Shown piece after piece: positions 24,518-34,081 of a DNA stretch of 64,000 nucleotides (its first letter is position 1; the number at the start of each line of letters is the position of its first letter). Under the pieces are notes generated by a model. It did not search any database. It was not told the origin of the DNA and saw nothing but the letters and a program-made list of their open reading frames with translations. The position numbers were made by a program, and so were the translations under genes. The stretch comes from Desulfovibrio desulfuricans DSM 642. GTDB taxonomy: Bacteria > Desulfobacterota > Desulfovibrionia > Desulfovibrionales > Desulfovibrionaceae. The stretch spans positions 1 through 64,000 of the forward strand of contig NZ_ATUZ01000020.1 in the NCBI RefSeq assembly GCF_000420465.1, read 5' to 3'.

Positions 24518-25336
24518 ATGTTTGTAGCACACATATCTGATCCGCATGTGGGAGCCGGGCGCAGCCTGGCATTCAACGTGTCTGACGGTGCGCTGCTGCT
24601 GGAAAAAACCGTGGCCCACATTGCGGCCATGCCGCAACTGCCCGATTGCCTTGTGCTGAGCGGGGATATTTCGGTGAACGGTCAGTCCGGCGGCTATGCC
24701 ACTGCGGCAGAGGCTCTGTCGGCGCTGCCTATGCCCGTGTATGTGTTACCCGGCAACCATGATAAACGCGAAAACCTTGTAGCCGTGCTTGGGCAGTATT
24801 GCCCTGCGGATGCGGCGGTTGCCCCCTACCTGTGCTATACTGTTGAAGATTTTCCCTTGCGGCTCGTGTTTTTTGATGGCACCCATCCAGGCTCGCATTC
24901 CGGCCATTTTGACGCTCCCGTCGCGACGTGGCTGGAAAAGACACTGGCAGCCCAGCCCGGCAGGCCCACGCTGGTCTTTACCCATCATCCACCCTTTATC
25001 ACAGCCCTTGGCGTGATGGACGAGCCATATGAAAATGCCGAGGGCCTTGGCAGCCTGCTGGAGAAATTCCCCAATGTGCGCCTCTGCTGCGGGCATCTGC
25101 ACAGACATATGTTCACCATGTGGCACGGGGTGGCGGCCGTGACGGCTCCCCCGGTGTGCATGCACATAGTGCCGGATTTCTGTGCCACCGGTGGAGATGC
25201 CTTTACAGATGAGGCCCCGGCATTTTTGCTCCACCACTTTGTTGATGGCCGGGTGAACACCCACTACTGCCGTGTGCCGGGCGAGTTTGCCGAGTGCGGG
25301 CCGTTCAGCTTCTCCCACCCGCCGAAGCTGGGGTAG
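24518..25336 (+). CDS. GpdQ-like metallophosphodiesterase
   Basis: A 272-residue calcineurin-like phosphoesterase. All metal-binding motifs of the class III phosphodiesterase (GpdQ/Icc) family are present: D-x-H in ISDPHV, SGDIS, GNHD, THHPP and GHLHR. The ATG at 24518 has GGGGAGG seven bases upstream and begins directly with the first beta strand, so the earlier ATG is rejected. It is divergent from the ugp transporter, suggesting cytoplasmic hydrolysis of imported glycerophosphodiesters to glycerol-3-phosphate. A cyclic-nucleotide substrate is an alternative within the family. Confidence 0.83.
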   Translation: MFVAHISDPHVGAGRSLAFNVSDGALLLEKTVAHIAAMPQLPDCLVLSGDISVNGQSGGYATAAEALSALPMPVYVLPGNHDKRENLVAVLGQYCPADAAVAPYLCYTVEDFPLRLVFFDGTHPGSHSGHFDAPVATWLEKTLAAQPGRPTLVFTHHPPFITALGVMDEPYENAEGLGSLLEKFPNVRLCCGHLHRHMFTMWHGVAAVTAPPVCMHIVPDFCATGGDAFTDEAPAFLLHHFVDGRVNTHYCRVPGEFAECGPFSFSHPPKLG

Positions 25337-25365
25337 GTGAAAATAAATTCAGGTTTTGTACAATG

Positions 25366-25389
25366 AAAAAGGCCGCTTTCGCGGCCTTT
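25366..25389. terminator. Bidirectional terminator between the phosphodiesterase and the aldehyde dehydrogenase
   Basis: AAAAAGGCCGC-TTTC-GCGGCCTTTC forms a six-pair GC stem with A and T flanks on both sides, lying between convergent genes. Confidence 0.85.
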
Positions 25390-25431
25390 CATGTTTTACT
25401 TCAACTCTTGTTTTTTCAAAAAAATTAGCGT

Positions 25432-27045
25432 CTAGAATAGAAAATCCGTAGACAGGAAGTTGGATTTTCTGTTGCGCACGATGTCAGAAATCAGTTCCTT
25501 GTTGGGGGCGGAGCCCTTGGCTGCCACCAGTGTGCGGATGGAGAAGGCGCGCAGCGCATCACTGACAGAGAGTGTGCCTTCCGCAGAGTCCTTGCGGCCT
25601 GTGAAGGGGAAGGTATCTGGCCCGCGCTGGCACTGGCTGTTGATGTTGACGCGGCACACCTGATTGACCATGGGGTCAATGAGCGCGGCCACGGCGTCGG
25701 GGTCAGTGCCGAATATGCTGGCCTGCTGGCCGAAGGGCGAGGCTATTACCGCCTCTGCGGCTTCCGACACGTCGTTGTACGAAACCACAGGCACCACAGG
25801 GGCAAACTGTTCTTCCGTGTGCAGGCGCATGTCTGCGGTAACGCCCGCAACCAGCGTGGGGTAATACAGGGTGCGATCAAAGATGCCGCCGTGCGGGTTG
25901 GCAATGCGCGCGCCCTTGGCAACAGCTTCGTCCACCAGTTCACGCAGGTCGTCTATCTTGCCGGGCACGGGCAGCGGGGTGATTTTGACCCCCGGCTTCC
26001 AGGGCAGGCCCATGGGCAGGGCGGCAATGGCCTCGCTGAATTTTGCCAGAAATTCCTCAATGCGCGAAGCGTGTACATAAAATATCTTCAGGGCCGTGCA
26101 GCGCTGGCCGTTAAAGCTCAACGCTCCGGTTACGGCCTCGGATACGGTCAAATCCATATCAGCGCAGGGCAGCACGATGGCAGCGTTTTTGGCGTCCAGC
26201 CCCAGCACGCAGCGCAGTCGGTGGGGCGAGGGATGGTGACGGCGCAGGGCATCAGCCGCGCGGCTTGAGCCGATAAAAGCCAGCACGCTGATGCGGCCAG
26301 ATTCCAGCGCGGGAATGGCCACACGCCTGTCGCCAAAGAGGATGTTAACCACCCCGGCGGGGAAGCAGTCAGCAAAGGCTTCAAGCAGGGGCGCATAGAG
26401 CAGCTTGCCAATGCGCGGCGTTTTGACGATGACCGGGTTGCCCATGATCAGGGCCGGAATAAGCGTGGTGAAGGTTTCGTTGAGCGGATAGTTGAACGGC
26501 CCCATGCACAGCACCGGCCCAAGCGGCGCGCGGCGGATCTGGGCGTAAATGCCGCTCTCGATCACAAAGCGGGAGGAGGCGCGGTCGAGGTCTTTAAGGG
26601 CGTCCACAGTGGCGCGGATGTAGTCGATGGTGCGGTCAAATTCCGCCCGGCAATCGTTGAGCGGCTTGCAGATTTCCCACACCATCAGACGCACCACCTG
26701 ATCGCGCACAGCCAGCATGCGGCGGGCAAATTCTTCCACACGGGCAATGCGGTCTTCCACGCGCATGGTGGGCCACGCGCCGCGTCCATTGTCCCACGCC
26801 TTGGTTACGGCTTTCACTGCCGCCAGAGATTCCGCCTCGGTCAGTTCCGGGCAGGAGCCGATGACGCGCTGCTCGCCGTTCACATACAGGGGCGAATGCA
26901 CGGTGTGCACGGGGCCATTCCACTCAAGCAAACGCCCGCCAACAAGGTAGCGGCGCTCATGGAGCGGTTCAAGAACGCAATCATCGGGTATATTGTCCAC
27001 ATCCGGCGAAAAATCAGCGCCGGGCTGGATATTGGCTTCGGTCAT
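25432..27045 (-). CDS. GapN-like aldehyde dehydrogenase (probable NADP glyceraldehyde-3-phosphate dehydrogenase)
   Basis: A 537-residue aldehyde dehydrogenase. The substrate/cofactor motif GPFNYPLNE and the catalytic Cys in FNGQRCTALK (about residue 320) match the non-phosphorylating GAPDH (GapN) branch, which oxidises glyceraldehyde-3-phosphate to 3-phosphoglycerate with NADP. The motif that normally reads LELGGK and carries the catalytic glutamate reads LGLDAK here, as I remember for a subgroup of GapN-like proteins. It has a longer N-terminus than typical ALDHs. The start is set by AGGAGGCACAC. It appears monocistronic. The substrate is inferred; another phosphorylated or short aldehyde is possible. 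Confidence 0.78.
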   Translation of the reverse strand: MTEANIQPGADFSPDVDNIPDDCVLEPLHERRYLVGGRLLEWNGPVHTVHSPLYVNGEQRVIGSCPELTEAESLAAVKAVTKAWDNGRGAWPTMRVEDRIARVEEFARRMLAVRDQVVRLMVWEICKPLNDCRAEFDRTIDYIRATVDALKDLDRASSRFVIESGIYAQIRRAPLGPVLCMGPFNYPLNETFTTLIPALIMGNPVIVKTPRIGKLLYAPLLEAFADCFPAGVVNILFGDRRVAIPALESGRISVLAFIGSSRAADALRRHHPSPHRLRCVLGLDAKNAAIVLPCADMDLTVSEAVTGALSFNGQRCTALKIFYVHASRIEEFLAKFSEAIAALPMGLPWKPGVKITPLPVPGKIDDLRELVDEAVAKGARIANPHGGIFDRTLYYPTLVAGVTADMRLHTEEQFAPVVPVVSYNDVSEAAEAVIASPFGQQASIFGTDPDAVAALIDPMVNQVCRVNINSQCQRGPDTFPFTGRKDSAEGTLSVSDALRAFSIRTLVAAKGSAPNKELISDIVRNRKSNFLSTDFLF

Positions 27046-27147
27046 GTGTGCCTCCTGAACTTTCAGCAGATGAAAGCAGTGAAAAAGTTGTTGTCGTGTG
27101 GAGGGTAAGAAGCCAAGCCCCTCATGTCAATGAAGCCGACCCGCAAC

Positions 27148-28713
27148 TTACTGGTACAGCTGAATATCTTTCCACACTTCATAAACTGCGCCGTGGGGAT
27201 TCGATTCTACGGTGTTAGCCTGGTCAAAAATGTAGGTGAGCCGCCGCCCTGCCTCGTATTGAGGCCACAGGGGCGCAACGCCGGGTCCGTTGGGATTGCC
27301 CGTTTTTGCAAAGTTCAGCCAGGCCCCGTGCATGGATTGCGTAAGCTCCTTGCGGCGTGATGCGGGCGTGAGCAGCCAGAAGGGATGATCATTGGTGGCA
27401 AGCGCGGTGGAAATCTCCGTTGAGTGTGCCGCGCCCAGCATGAACAGCTCCGGCAGAAAGGGGGCGTAGTCAAAGCGGTACACGTAGGTGCTGTTAAAGG
27501 CGCTCTGGGCATCCGCGCTTTTGAGCATGTCCACCACAAATGCCCGGTCGCCCGCGAGGGTCGTCAGTTTTTTCATGCCTTTTTCATTGGCGTACAGCTC
27601 CGATACCGCAGGGATGCTGGCAGCCGCGCCGTTATCGTGCAGCATCTTTTCCACCTGTTGCCAGTCCTTGGGCAGCAGGCCCAGCAGAGCAAACAGCGTG
27701 CCTTCATTACGGTTGGTGCCAAGAATGACCTTAACGTCGCGGGCATTGCCCTGTGCCATGGCCTCCCACGGGTGCATGGGCAGCAGGTCGTCCTTGACCG
27801 GGCCGGGCATGAAGATGCCGGGATGGCGGCGCGGGCCTTCCTTGAGCGTGTACGTGGCCGCCGCAAGCATGTCCTGTGCGGGCATGTCCAGCAGTTTGGC
27901 TATGTCTGTGCGCGGATTGATGCCCAGCTTTTCAAAAAAGATGGCGTTGTTCATCTCGACCATGCGGCGGGATTCGGTATTTCCTGTGACGCCGCTCTCC
28001 GCGATGGCCTTCTGGAACAGCCCCTTTGCGGCGGGCGATGCCAGCATGTTGTACACGCCCGTGCCGCCTGCGGATTCGCCCGCTATGGTCACGTTGTTCG
28101 GGTCGCCGCCAAATGCGGCGATGTTGTCGCGCACCCAGCGCAGGGCGGCAATCTGGTCTGAAACGCCGCAGTTGGATTCAAACCTCTTGTCGTACATGGA
28201 AAAATCATAAAAGCCCAAGGGGCCGACGCGGTAGTTGAAATTGACAAATACCACGCCGTCTCTGGCAAAGGACGCGCCATCGTACATGGGGTCGCTGCCT
28301 TCGCCCATGTGGTACGCGCCGCCGTATATCCATACGAATACTGGCAGCTTGGCGTCTTTGGCGGCTGTCAGCGGCGCCCATACGTTAAGGTACAGGCAGT
28401 CTTCGCTGGCAGGAACCCGCGAACGCTCAAGCCCGAACATGTTCATGTACTGGATGGGCTTGTTGCCAAAGGCCACGCATTTTTTAACGCCCTGCCAGGG
28501 TGTTGGCGGCTGGTTGCGCCGAAAGCGCAGTTCGCCTACTGGCGGCGCGGCATAAGGAATGCCAAGCCATGTTTTGACGCCAGCCGCCGCAAAGCCTTGC
28601 ACCTCTCCGTACTGTGTGGCTGCAAGGGTGTCGGCGGACGTTTCATGCCGGGATACTGGACGGGCACAGGCACACAAGAGCAACACCACCAGGATGAGGA
28701 TGCGGTTTTTCAT
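27148..28713 (-). CDS. Type B carboxylesterase, probable lipoprotein
   Basis: A 521-residue alpha/beta-hydrolase of the carboxylesterase/para-nitrobenzyl esterase family. The start at 28713 follows AGGAACATTC and opens with a short hydrophobic signal ending in LLLCAC, a plausible lipobox. The oxyanion segment is WIYGGAYHMG, the catalytic Ser lies in GESAGG, the acidic residue near NEGTLF and the His in GAAHSTE. A periplasmic or outer-membrane esterase of unknown substrate is likely. It follows a different reading unit from the dehydrogenase (102-base gap), which may be co-transcribed. Confidence 0.83.
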   Translation of the reverse strand: MKNRILILVVLLLCACARPVSRHETSADTLAATQYGEVQGFAAAGVKTWLGIPYAAPPVGELRFRRNQPPTPWQGVKKCVAFGNKPIQYMNMFGLERSRVPASEDCLYLNVWAPLTAAKDAKLPVFVWIYGGAYHMGEGSDPMYDGASFARDGVVFVNFNYRVGPLGFYDFSMYDKRFESNCGVSDQIAALRWVRDNIAAFGGDPNNVTIAGESAGGTGVYNMLASPAAKGLFQKAIAESGVTGNTESRRMVEMNNAIFFEKLGINPRTDIAKLLDMPAQDMLAAATYTLKEGPRRHPGIFMPGPVKDDLLPMHPWEAMAQGNARDVKVILGTNRNEGTLFALLGLLPKDWQQVEKMLHDNGAAASIPAVSELYANEKGMKKLTTLAGDRAFVVDMLKSADAQSAFNSTYVYRFDYAPFLPELFMLGAAHSTEISTALATNDHPFWLLTPASRRKELTQSMHGAWLNFAKTGNPNGPGVAPLWPQYEAGRRLTYIFDQANTVESNPHGAVYEVWKDIQLYQ

Positions 28714-28921
28714 GAATGTTCCTGAAAAGGGACGATGGGACGCTTCACAGGGTCGCGGGCCTGTACAGGGGGTTACCTCGCACAGGCGCACTGCAACAGG
28801 CCGCCTGTTGCCAGACGTTTTGCAAATGTGGCGTGTTGCGGACAAAAACGCAAGAAGCGTTTGTCATTGGGCGTTTGAGCTAATTTGCATGCCGTCTCGT
28901 GCCGTTCCGCCCGCAAAACAA

Positions 28922-28960
28922 AAGTTCCCGGTCTGCGCCGTGCAAGCGCAAACCGGGAAC
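28922..28960 (-). terminator. Terminator after the Cache chemoreceptor
   Basis: GTTCCCGGT at 28924 pairs with ACCGGGAAC at 28952, with TGCGC/GCGCA extending the stem. TTTTGTTTTG follows on the minus strand, 23 bases after the receptor stop. Confidence 0.8.
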
Positions 28961-28982
28961 CTGGATGACGTGGGAGAGCAGC

Positions 28983-30788
28983 CTAGCCCTGCTTCATCTC
29001 CTGAATAAGGGCGGCGAGCTTTTTGGCCTGCTCCGTGAGGTCGGCCACGGCTGTGGAAGCCTGATTCATGGCCTCTGCCGTCAGGCGCGAAACCTCATTG
29101 ACCTCAACAATGCTGCGGTTGATTTCTTCGCTTGCTGCCGACTGTTCCTCACTGGCTGCGGCAATGGCGTTCACCTGATCAGCCGTGGCGGTTACAACCT
29201 CCACAATGCCTTGCAGGGCCGCGCCGGATTGCCCGGCCAGATCCGTAGCCACGCCTATGGAACCCACAGCGTTTTCAACGCCCTTCATGCTCTTGGCGGT
29301 GCTGTCCTGAATGGCCTGAATGGCCTTGGCCACATCGCTTGTGGAAATCATGGTTTTTTCCGCCAGCTTGCGCACTTCGTCCGCCACAACGGCAAAACCC
29401 CGGCCCGCATCGCCAGCACGGGCGGCCTCGATGGCGGCGTTCAGCGCCAGCAGATTGGTCTGGTCCGCAATGTCGGAAATAACGCCCATAATCTGGTTAA
29501 TGGCCTGCGCGTGCTCGTTCAGGCGGTTCATGTCTTCCTTGAGAGAAAGCGAGTGGGTCTGCACCTCGGTGATGCTTTCCACGGCGTTTTGCACGATTTT
29601 TGCGCCAGCAAGAGCCTTGTCGCGGGTTTCGAGCGATGCGCCAGATGCCAGCCCGGCGTTTCTGGCAACGTCCTGAACGGTGGCGTTCATTTCATTCATG
29701 GCAGTGGCTGCGCCAGAAAGCATCTTGGAAGATTCTTCCGCGCCTTCATCAGATCGTTTGATCTGGTGCGAGAGATCAGATGAAGCGGAGGAGAGCGCCT
29801 CGGCAATGGATTCAAGCTGATGGGCGGCTGCGAGCATGCCTTCCCTGCGGGCAGATTCCGCGCGCAGCTTGGCTTCTTCTGCAGCGGTCTGCGCCACCTT
29901 GGCGTGGTTCAGAGCTTCGGCGGCCTGACGGGTTTTGTCTGCTGCTTCTTGAATGCGGCCATGCAGGTTTTCTATCATCATGCCCAGCGAACTATTGAGC
30001 CGCCGGATTTCGAGCGGACAGGATGCCTTGAGCTTGGGCAGGGCGGCCTCCTGACCTTGGGCGACCTTTTCCGCTTCACTGGTGATTTGCCGCAAGGGCA
30101 GGCAGATAATGCGGGTAATCAGCCATGCAAAGCCAAGAATGATAGCAAGGATGCCCCCGCCAATAAGCAGCTCAAGGTTATCGTAATGGTCATTTCTTTC
30201 GGCAACCAGGTTGGCAACACGGGTGCGTTCCGCCTCTACGCTGTCGATATACACGCCAGTGCCGATGATAACATCAGTGCCTGGTATCATGCGTGTGTAG
30301 GCCAGTTTGGGCTGTATGCCAGCCCCCGGCTTGTCAAAGCGGTAAGCCACGAACGCTCCGCCCTTTTTGGCGGCTTCAATCAACTCGCGTATAAAATAGA
30401 CCCCATCGCTGTCTTTGAGATCAATAACATTTTTGCCGTTCTGCGCCTTGTTGGTGGGCACGTTTATACGGGTGCCATCTGTTTTATAGGTAAACAGGTA
30501 CCCCTCGTCGTTGGGAAAGAAGCGCTGATAATCTGTGTATTTTTCAATCAGCGCGTACTGCTCCTTGGGGTCAGAAACTCCCTTGAGCCTGTCGGCAAGA
30601 TCTTGCGCTGCAACGTCCACAACACTTTTCAGGCCGTATTCATATTTTGACTGCAATGCAGCCGAAAGCTGGGGAATGGTTACTTCCGTAAAAACCAGTG
30701 TGGACATGTGGGTGTTGGTGAAAAAAAGGGTCGCCATGCCTACGACAAACCCACAGCAAAGGGTAACAAGCCACATTCTCACATTCAT
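28983..30788 (-). CDS. Methyl-accepting chemotaxis protein with periplasmic Cache domain
   Basis: A 601-residue chemoreceptor. A first membrane segment (residues 7-28) is followed by a periplasmic single-Cache domain (about 35-185; [15 protein letters not shown] and GTGVYIDSV are typical), a second membrane segment (about 195-215), HAMP and the signalling domain. The conserved hairpin tip reads [20 protein letters not shown], and the adjacent [16 protein letters not shown] is intact. It should signal to CheA/CheW in response to a small ligand bound in the periplasm; Cache_2 domains often bind organic acids. GAGG precedes the ATG. It stands alone. Confidence 0.92.
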   Translation of the reverse strand: MNVRMWLVTLCCGFVVGMATLFFTNTHMSTLVFTEVTIPQLSAALQSKYEYGLKSVVDVAAQDLADRLKGVSDPKEQYALIEKYTDYQRFFPNDEGYLFTYKTDGTRINVPTNKAQNGKNVIDLKDSDGVYFIRELIEAAKKGGAFVAYRFDKPGAGIQPKLAYTRMIPGTDVIIGTGVYIDSVEAERTRVANLVAERNDHYDNLELLIGGGILAIILGFAWLITRIICLPLRQITSEAEKVAQGQEAALPKLKASCPLEIRRLNSSLGMMIENLHGRIQEAADKTRQAAEALNHAKVAQTAAEEAKLRAESARREGMLAAAHQLESIAEALSSASSDLSHQIKRSDEGAEESSKMLSGAATAMNEMNATVQDVARNAGLASGASLETRDKALAGAKIVQNAVESITEVQTHSLSLKEDMNRLNEHAQAINQIMGVISDIADQTNLLALNAAIEAARAGDAGRGFAVVADEVRKLAEKTMISTSDVAKAIQAIQDSTAKSMKGVENAVGSIGVATDLAGQSGAALQGIVEVVTATADQVNAIAAASEEQSAASEEINRSIVEVNEVSRLTAEAMNQASTAVADLTEQAKKLAALIQEMKQG

Positions 30789-31045
30789 CTTATACCTCGC
30801 AGGGGGGAATAACCATATTTTATGAAATGCATTATCAGCTGCCTTTTAAAAGGGCATAAACTCTGCCCAGCTAAGGCTGATTCTAAGAAAAATATCGGAC
30901 AATGCCAATATTATGTTATGGCAATATGTCAAATTTGCAAAAAAAAATGCACATCGTGAGATATTTGCAGAACTTTACGAGATTTTTCACATACAAATAC
31001 CAGTTTTTATACATGGTATCAAAACTTAAACACTGCGACTTTTTT

Positions 31046-31062
31046 TTGATGCAGGGCATCAA
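31046..31062. promoter_or_regulatory. Dyad TTGATGC-AGG-GCATCAA
   Basis: A perfect 7-3-7 inverted repeat lies in the 547-base gap between the chemoreceptor and the glutamate synthase genes. It could be an operator for the latter. The rest of 30789-31270 is AT-rich and contains no supported gene. Confidence 0.4.
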
Positions 31063-31270
31063 TTTATTCTTGCCCATCGAAAAGGTTTGTAGCAAACTCA
31101 ATTTCCCCCCTGCGCCAGAGGCCGAACGCAACCGCCAGTGTGGATCCGCCGGTTGGAGCGCAGAGGCTGTCTTTGACAGTCCCATGCTTCAACTCGTGGT
31201 GCGTTTTGGTCATGTCTTCAGACTATACCAAAAGGTCAGTCAACATTGCACCCTACGAGAGGGTTCATTC

Positions 31271-31314
31271 GCGTCCCTGTAGCCCAGTTTTGCGGGCTGG
31301 TCTTCAAGTGACGC
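31271..31314 (+). ncRNA. Structured 5' leader candidate upstream of glutamate synthase
   Basis: GCGTC at 31271 can pair with GACGC at 31310, enclosing an inner stem AGCCC (31281) with GGGCT (31294). The fold ends nine bases before the GAGG ribosome site of the first glutamate synthase gene. It may be a leader that controls translation. I do not recognise it as a known riboswitch class; the stems are short. Confidence 0.3.
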
Positions 31315-31335
31315 ATTTTCCCGAGGTTAACAGCT

Positions 31336-32442
31336 ATGTGCAGAATTGGTTCCATCAAGAGCAAGACGCCTGTACCCCCCTCAATGGCGCTCAATCTAAT
31401 GCTGCCGCAGCAGGAAGGGCATGACAACTCCGGTTTTGCTATGGTTATGCAAGATCTGGAGGGCGTGTTCAGCCACTACAAAGACAAACCCCTGCTTTCA
31501 TTGGCCTGCACCCCCGAGGGCGTGCAGCTGGTCAACGACTACATGGAAGAAAAGGGTTTTGTGCAGGTTGCCCAGTGGGTGCCTGAAGTGGACAAACGCC
31601 CCGGCCTCAAGATTGAGGCCATGCCCCGTTACGTCTTCCGCAACTATGACTACCCAGAGGAATACCGTTCCCGGAGTCAGGAAGATCGCGAAAACCTGCT
31701 GCTGGACACACGCCTTGAGCTGCGGGGCTTGTTGGCCGAGAAAAAGAATGGCTTTGTCTATTCGTTCTGGCCCGATGTGCTGACCCTTAAAGAAATCGGT
31801 GATCCTGCCGACATAGCTGTATATTTTCGACTATGGAAAGACGATGGCCGCCTGACCGCGCGCAACATCGTGACCCAGTGCCGCCAGAATACCAACTACG
31901 CCATCGTGCGTTACGCTGCGCATCCCTTCTTTTTGCAGGGTTACACTGTGTGCGCCAACGGCGAGAACACGTTTTTCACCAAGAACAAAGAGTTCCAGAA
32001 GTCGCTGCACAGGGGCTATGTGGGTTTTGAATCCGACTCGCAGAACTTTCTGTACACTTTGCACTATGTCTTGCATGAGCTGCGTTGGCCCATCAAGTAT
32101 TACAAGCACGTGATCACGCCCCTGCCTTTTGTGGAGGCGGAACAGCGCGCTGACCGCAAGGTGCTGAATCTTATTCGCGAATCCCTCGCGCATCTGGAGA
32201 TCAACGGCCCCAACACCATCATCGGCCTTCTGCCTGACGGCAAGATGATTACCTGCTGCGACTCCAAAAAGCTGCGGCCCGTTGTTGTGGGCGTAAACTC
32301 GGACATGGTGGCTATCGCCTCCGAGGTCTGCGGTCTGAACGCCATCATGCCCGACCGCGACATCTCCAACGACATCTATCCCAATGAACGGGAAATGGTG
32401 GTTATTGACAACGATCTGGCGGTGCAGCGATGGAATCAGTAA
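31336..32442 (+). CDS. Glutamate synthase, glutamine amidotransferase subunit (stand-alone GltB N-terminal domain)
   Basis: A 368-residue class II glutamine amidotransferase that corresponds to the N-terminal domain of the large glutamate synthase subunit. The sequence starts MCRIGS, so removal of Met exposes the nucleophile Cys. The GHDNSGFA segment and later TNYAIVRYAAHPF fit the fold. It would release ammonia from glutamine for the partner FMN subunit. It overlaps the next gene by 13 bases. The three-gene split of glutamate synthase is known in archaea and sulfate reducers. Confidence 0.87.
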   Translation: MCRIGSIKSKTPVPPSMALNLMLPQQEGHDNSGFAMVMQDLEGVFSHYKDKPLLSLACTPEGVQLVNDYMEEKGFVQVAQWVPEVDKRPGLKIEAMPRYVFRNYDYPEEYRSRSQEDRENLLLDTRLELRGLLAEKKNGFVYSFWPDVLTLKEIGDPADIAVYFRLWKDDGRLTARNIVTQCRQNTNYAIVRYAAHPFFLQGYTVCANGENTFFTKNKEFQKSLHRGYVGFESDSQNFLYTLHYVLHELRWPIKYYKHVITPLPFVEAEQRADRKVLNLIRESLAHLEINGPNTIIGLLPDGKMITCCDSKKLRPVVVGVNSDMVAIASEVCGLNAIMPDRDISNDIYPNEREMVVIDNDLAVQRWNQ

Positions 32443-34061
32443 GAACTCAGGACGTAAGTGTTAACGACCTGCGCTGGAAGATAGAATACCGCCCCGATTT
32501 GTGCACCATGTGCGGCTCGTGCGTGGCGGCGTGTACTTTCAACGCCATTGAAGTGGGCATGATGCGCCGCAGCATCACGCTTTCGCGCAAGGCCTTTCCC
32601 GACCCGACACAGGAGCATTCCGCGCGCCCGGTCATCATGCAAAAGGCCAGCATTCCCAACTCCTGCGTGGGTTGCGGCATGTGCGAAAAAATCTGCCCCA
32701 ACGCGGCCATCAAACCCGTGCGCAACCAGGATACTCGGTTTCCTGTGCTGGCGCGCCACCACGGCCCCGTCAAACGGGGCGGGCGCACCAACCTGAACCC
32801 GCCGCGCACGCTCGATTCCATCTTTGTGGGCCGCATCAGCCAGATGACCGACCCCGCGCTGGATTCCGAGCGTCACACTTTTGATATCCGCTCGCCCCTT
32901 GGCCGCGTCATGCTTGCCAAGGAACTGCCCCTGCGCGTTGACGGCGACAGCCTTGTGCTGACCGAGCGCACCCCCCCGGTGCACTGGATTTACCCCGCCA
33001 TCTTCAGCGACATGAGCATCGGCGCGCTCTCCACCCGCGCGTGGGAAGCCATTGCCCTTGCCGCAGCCTATCTTAATGAACAGTGCGGCATGCCCGTGCG
33101 CATGTGCTCGGGCGAGGGCGGCATGCCCATCAAGCTGCTGGAATCCGATCAGCTCAAGTATATGATCTTGCAGATCGCCTCCGGTCACTTTGGCTGGAAC
33201 CGCATTATCAAGGCCATGCCCCGCATGAAGACCGACCCGGCGGGCGTACTCATCAAGATTGGTCAGGGTGCAAAACCCGGCGACGGCGGCCTGCTGCCCG
33301 CAGCCAAGGTGGCTCCGCACATTCAGGCCATCCGCGGCGTACCCAAGGCGACCCTGCATTCGCCGCCGAATCATCAGGGCCTGTATTCCATTGAAGAATC
33401 CGTGCAGAAAATGCACCTTTCGCTCAATGCGGCCTTTGGCTTCCGCGTGCCGGTGGCCATCAAGTGCGCGGCATCTGCCACGTCTGTTTCCGTTTACAAC
33501 AACCTGCTGCGCGATCCCTACAAGATCTGCGGCGGGTTCTTCATGGACGGCATTCAGGGCGGCACCGGCGCTGCCAACGAGGTTTCGCTGGAGCATACCG
33601 GGCATCCCATTGTTTCCAAGCTGCGCGACTGCTACATGGCTGCCGTTGCCCAGGGTCTTCAGGGGCAGATTCCCCTGTGGGCTGGCGGCGGCATAGGCCT
33701 GACCGGCAATGCGGCTGCGGATGCCTTCAAGATGATCTGCCTTGGCGCCAACGGCGTTATCATCGGCAAGATCCTCATTCAGTTGCTGGGCTGCGTCGGC
33801 AATGAACATGGCCGCTGCAATGCCTGTAATACCGGCAAATGTCCCACGGGCATATGCACCCAGGATCCCCGTCTGGTCAAAAGGCTGGATGTGGACAGGG
33901 GCGCGCAGAACATTGTGGACTACATGCTGGCCTTTGACTCCGAACTGCGCAAGCTGCTGGCCCCTGTGGGCAACAGTTCGCTGCCGGTTGGGCGTTCCGA
34001 CGCCCTGGTTACCACGGACAAGGCTGTGGCCGACAAGCTGGATATCCAGTACGCCTGTTAG
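32430..34061 (+). CDS. Glutamate synthase, FMN synthase subunit with N-terminal ferredoxin domain
   Basis: A 543-residue FMN-binding glutamate synthase subunit that makes glutamate from 2-oxoglutarate, ammonia and electrons. Residues 15-100 carry two [4Fe-4S] motifs (CTMCGSCVAAC and CVGCGMCEKIC). The synthase barrel follows, with KIGQGAKPGDGG, the glycine-rich GGTGAANE near 370 and the cluster-binding CNTGKCPTGIC near 470. It overlaps the amidotransferase gene and lies 20 bases before the next subunit. The ferredoxin domain suggests electrons enter from the partner subunit's clusters or from ferredoxin. Confidence 0.9.
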   Translation: MESVRTQDVSVNDLRWKIEYRPDLCTMCGSCVAACTFNAIEVGMMRRSITLSRKAFPDPTQEHSARPVIMQKASIPNSCVGCGMCEKICPNAAIKPVRNQDTRFPVLARHHGPVKRGGRTNLNPPRTLDSIFVGRISQMTDPALDSERHTFDIRSPLGRVMLAKELPLRVDGDSLVLTERTPPVHWIYPAIFSDMSIGALSTRAWEAIALAAAYLNEQCGMPVRMCSGEGGMPIKLLESDQLKYMILQIASGHFGWNRIIKAMPRMKTDPAGVLIKIGQGAKPGDGGLLPAAKVAPHIQAIRGVPKATLHSPPNHQGLYSIEESVQKMHLSLNAAFGFRVPVAIKCAASATSVSVYNNLLRDPYKICGGFFMDGIQGGTGAANEVSLEHTGHPIVSKLRDCYMAAVAQGLQGQIPLWAGGGIGLTGNAAADAFKMICLGANGVIIGKILIQLLGCVGNEHGRCNACNTGKCPTGICTQDPRLVKRLDVDRGAQNIVDYMLAFDSELRKLLAPVGNSSLPVGRSDALVTTDKAVADKLDIQYAC

Positions 34062-34081
34062 ACTTTGGCGAGGAGCAGAAC

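Noticed and set aside
30800..30880. Sigma-28 flagellar promoter for the Cache chemoreceptor
   Set aside because: A GCTGATAA-like -10 is present on the minus strand but there is no TAAA at the proper distance.
31260..31335. Known glutamine riboswitch (glnA type) before glutamate synthase
   Set aside because: Only a vague resemblance (TTCA, a central hairpin, short closing stem); the conserved core bases I remember are not present.
32436..33809. 457-codon frame antisense to the glutamate synthase FMN subunit
   Set aside because: Shadow of a well-supported gene; composition rich in Ala, Gly, His and Arg without recognisable domains.
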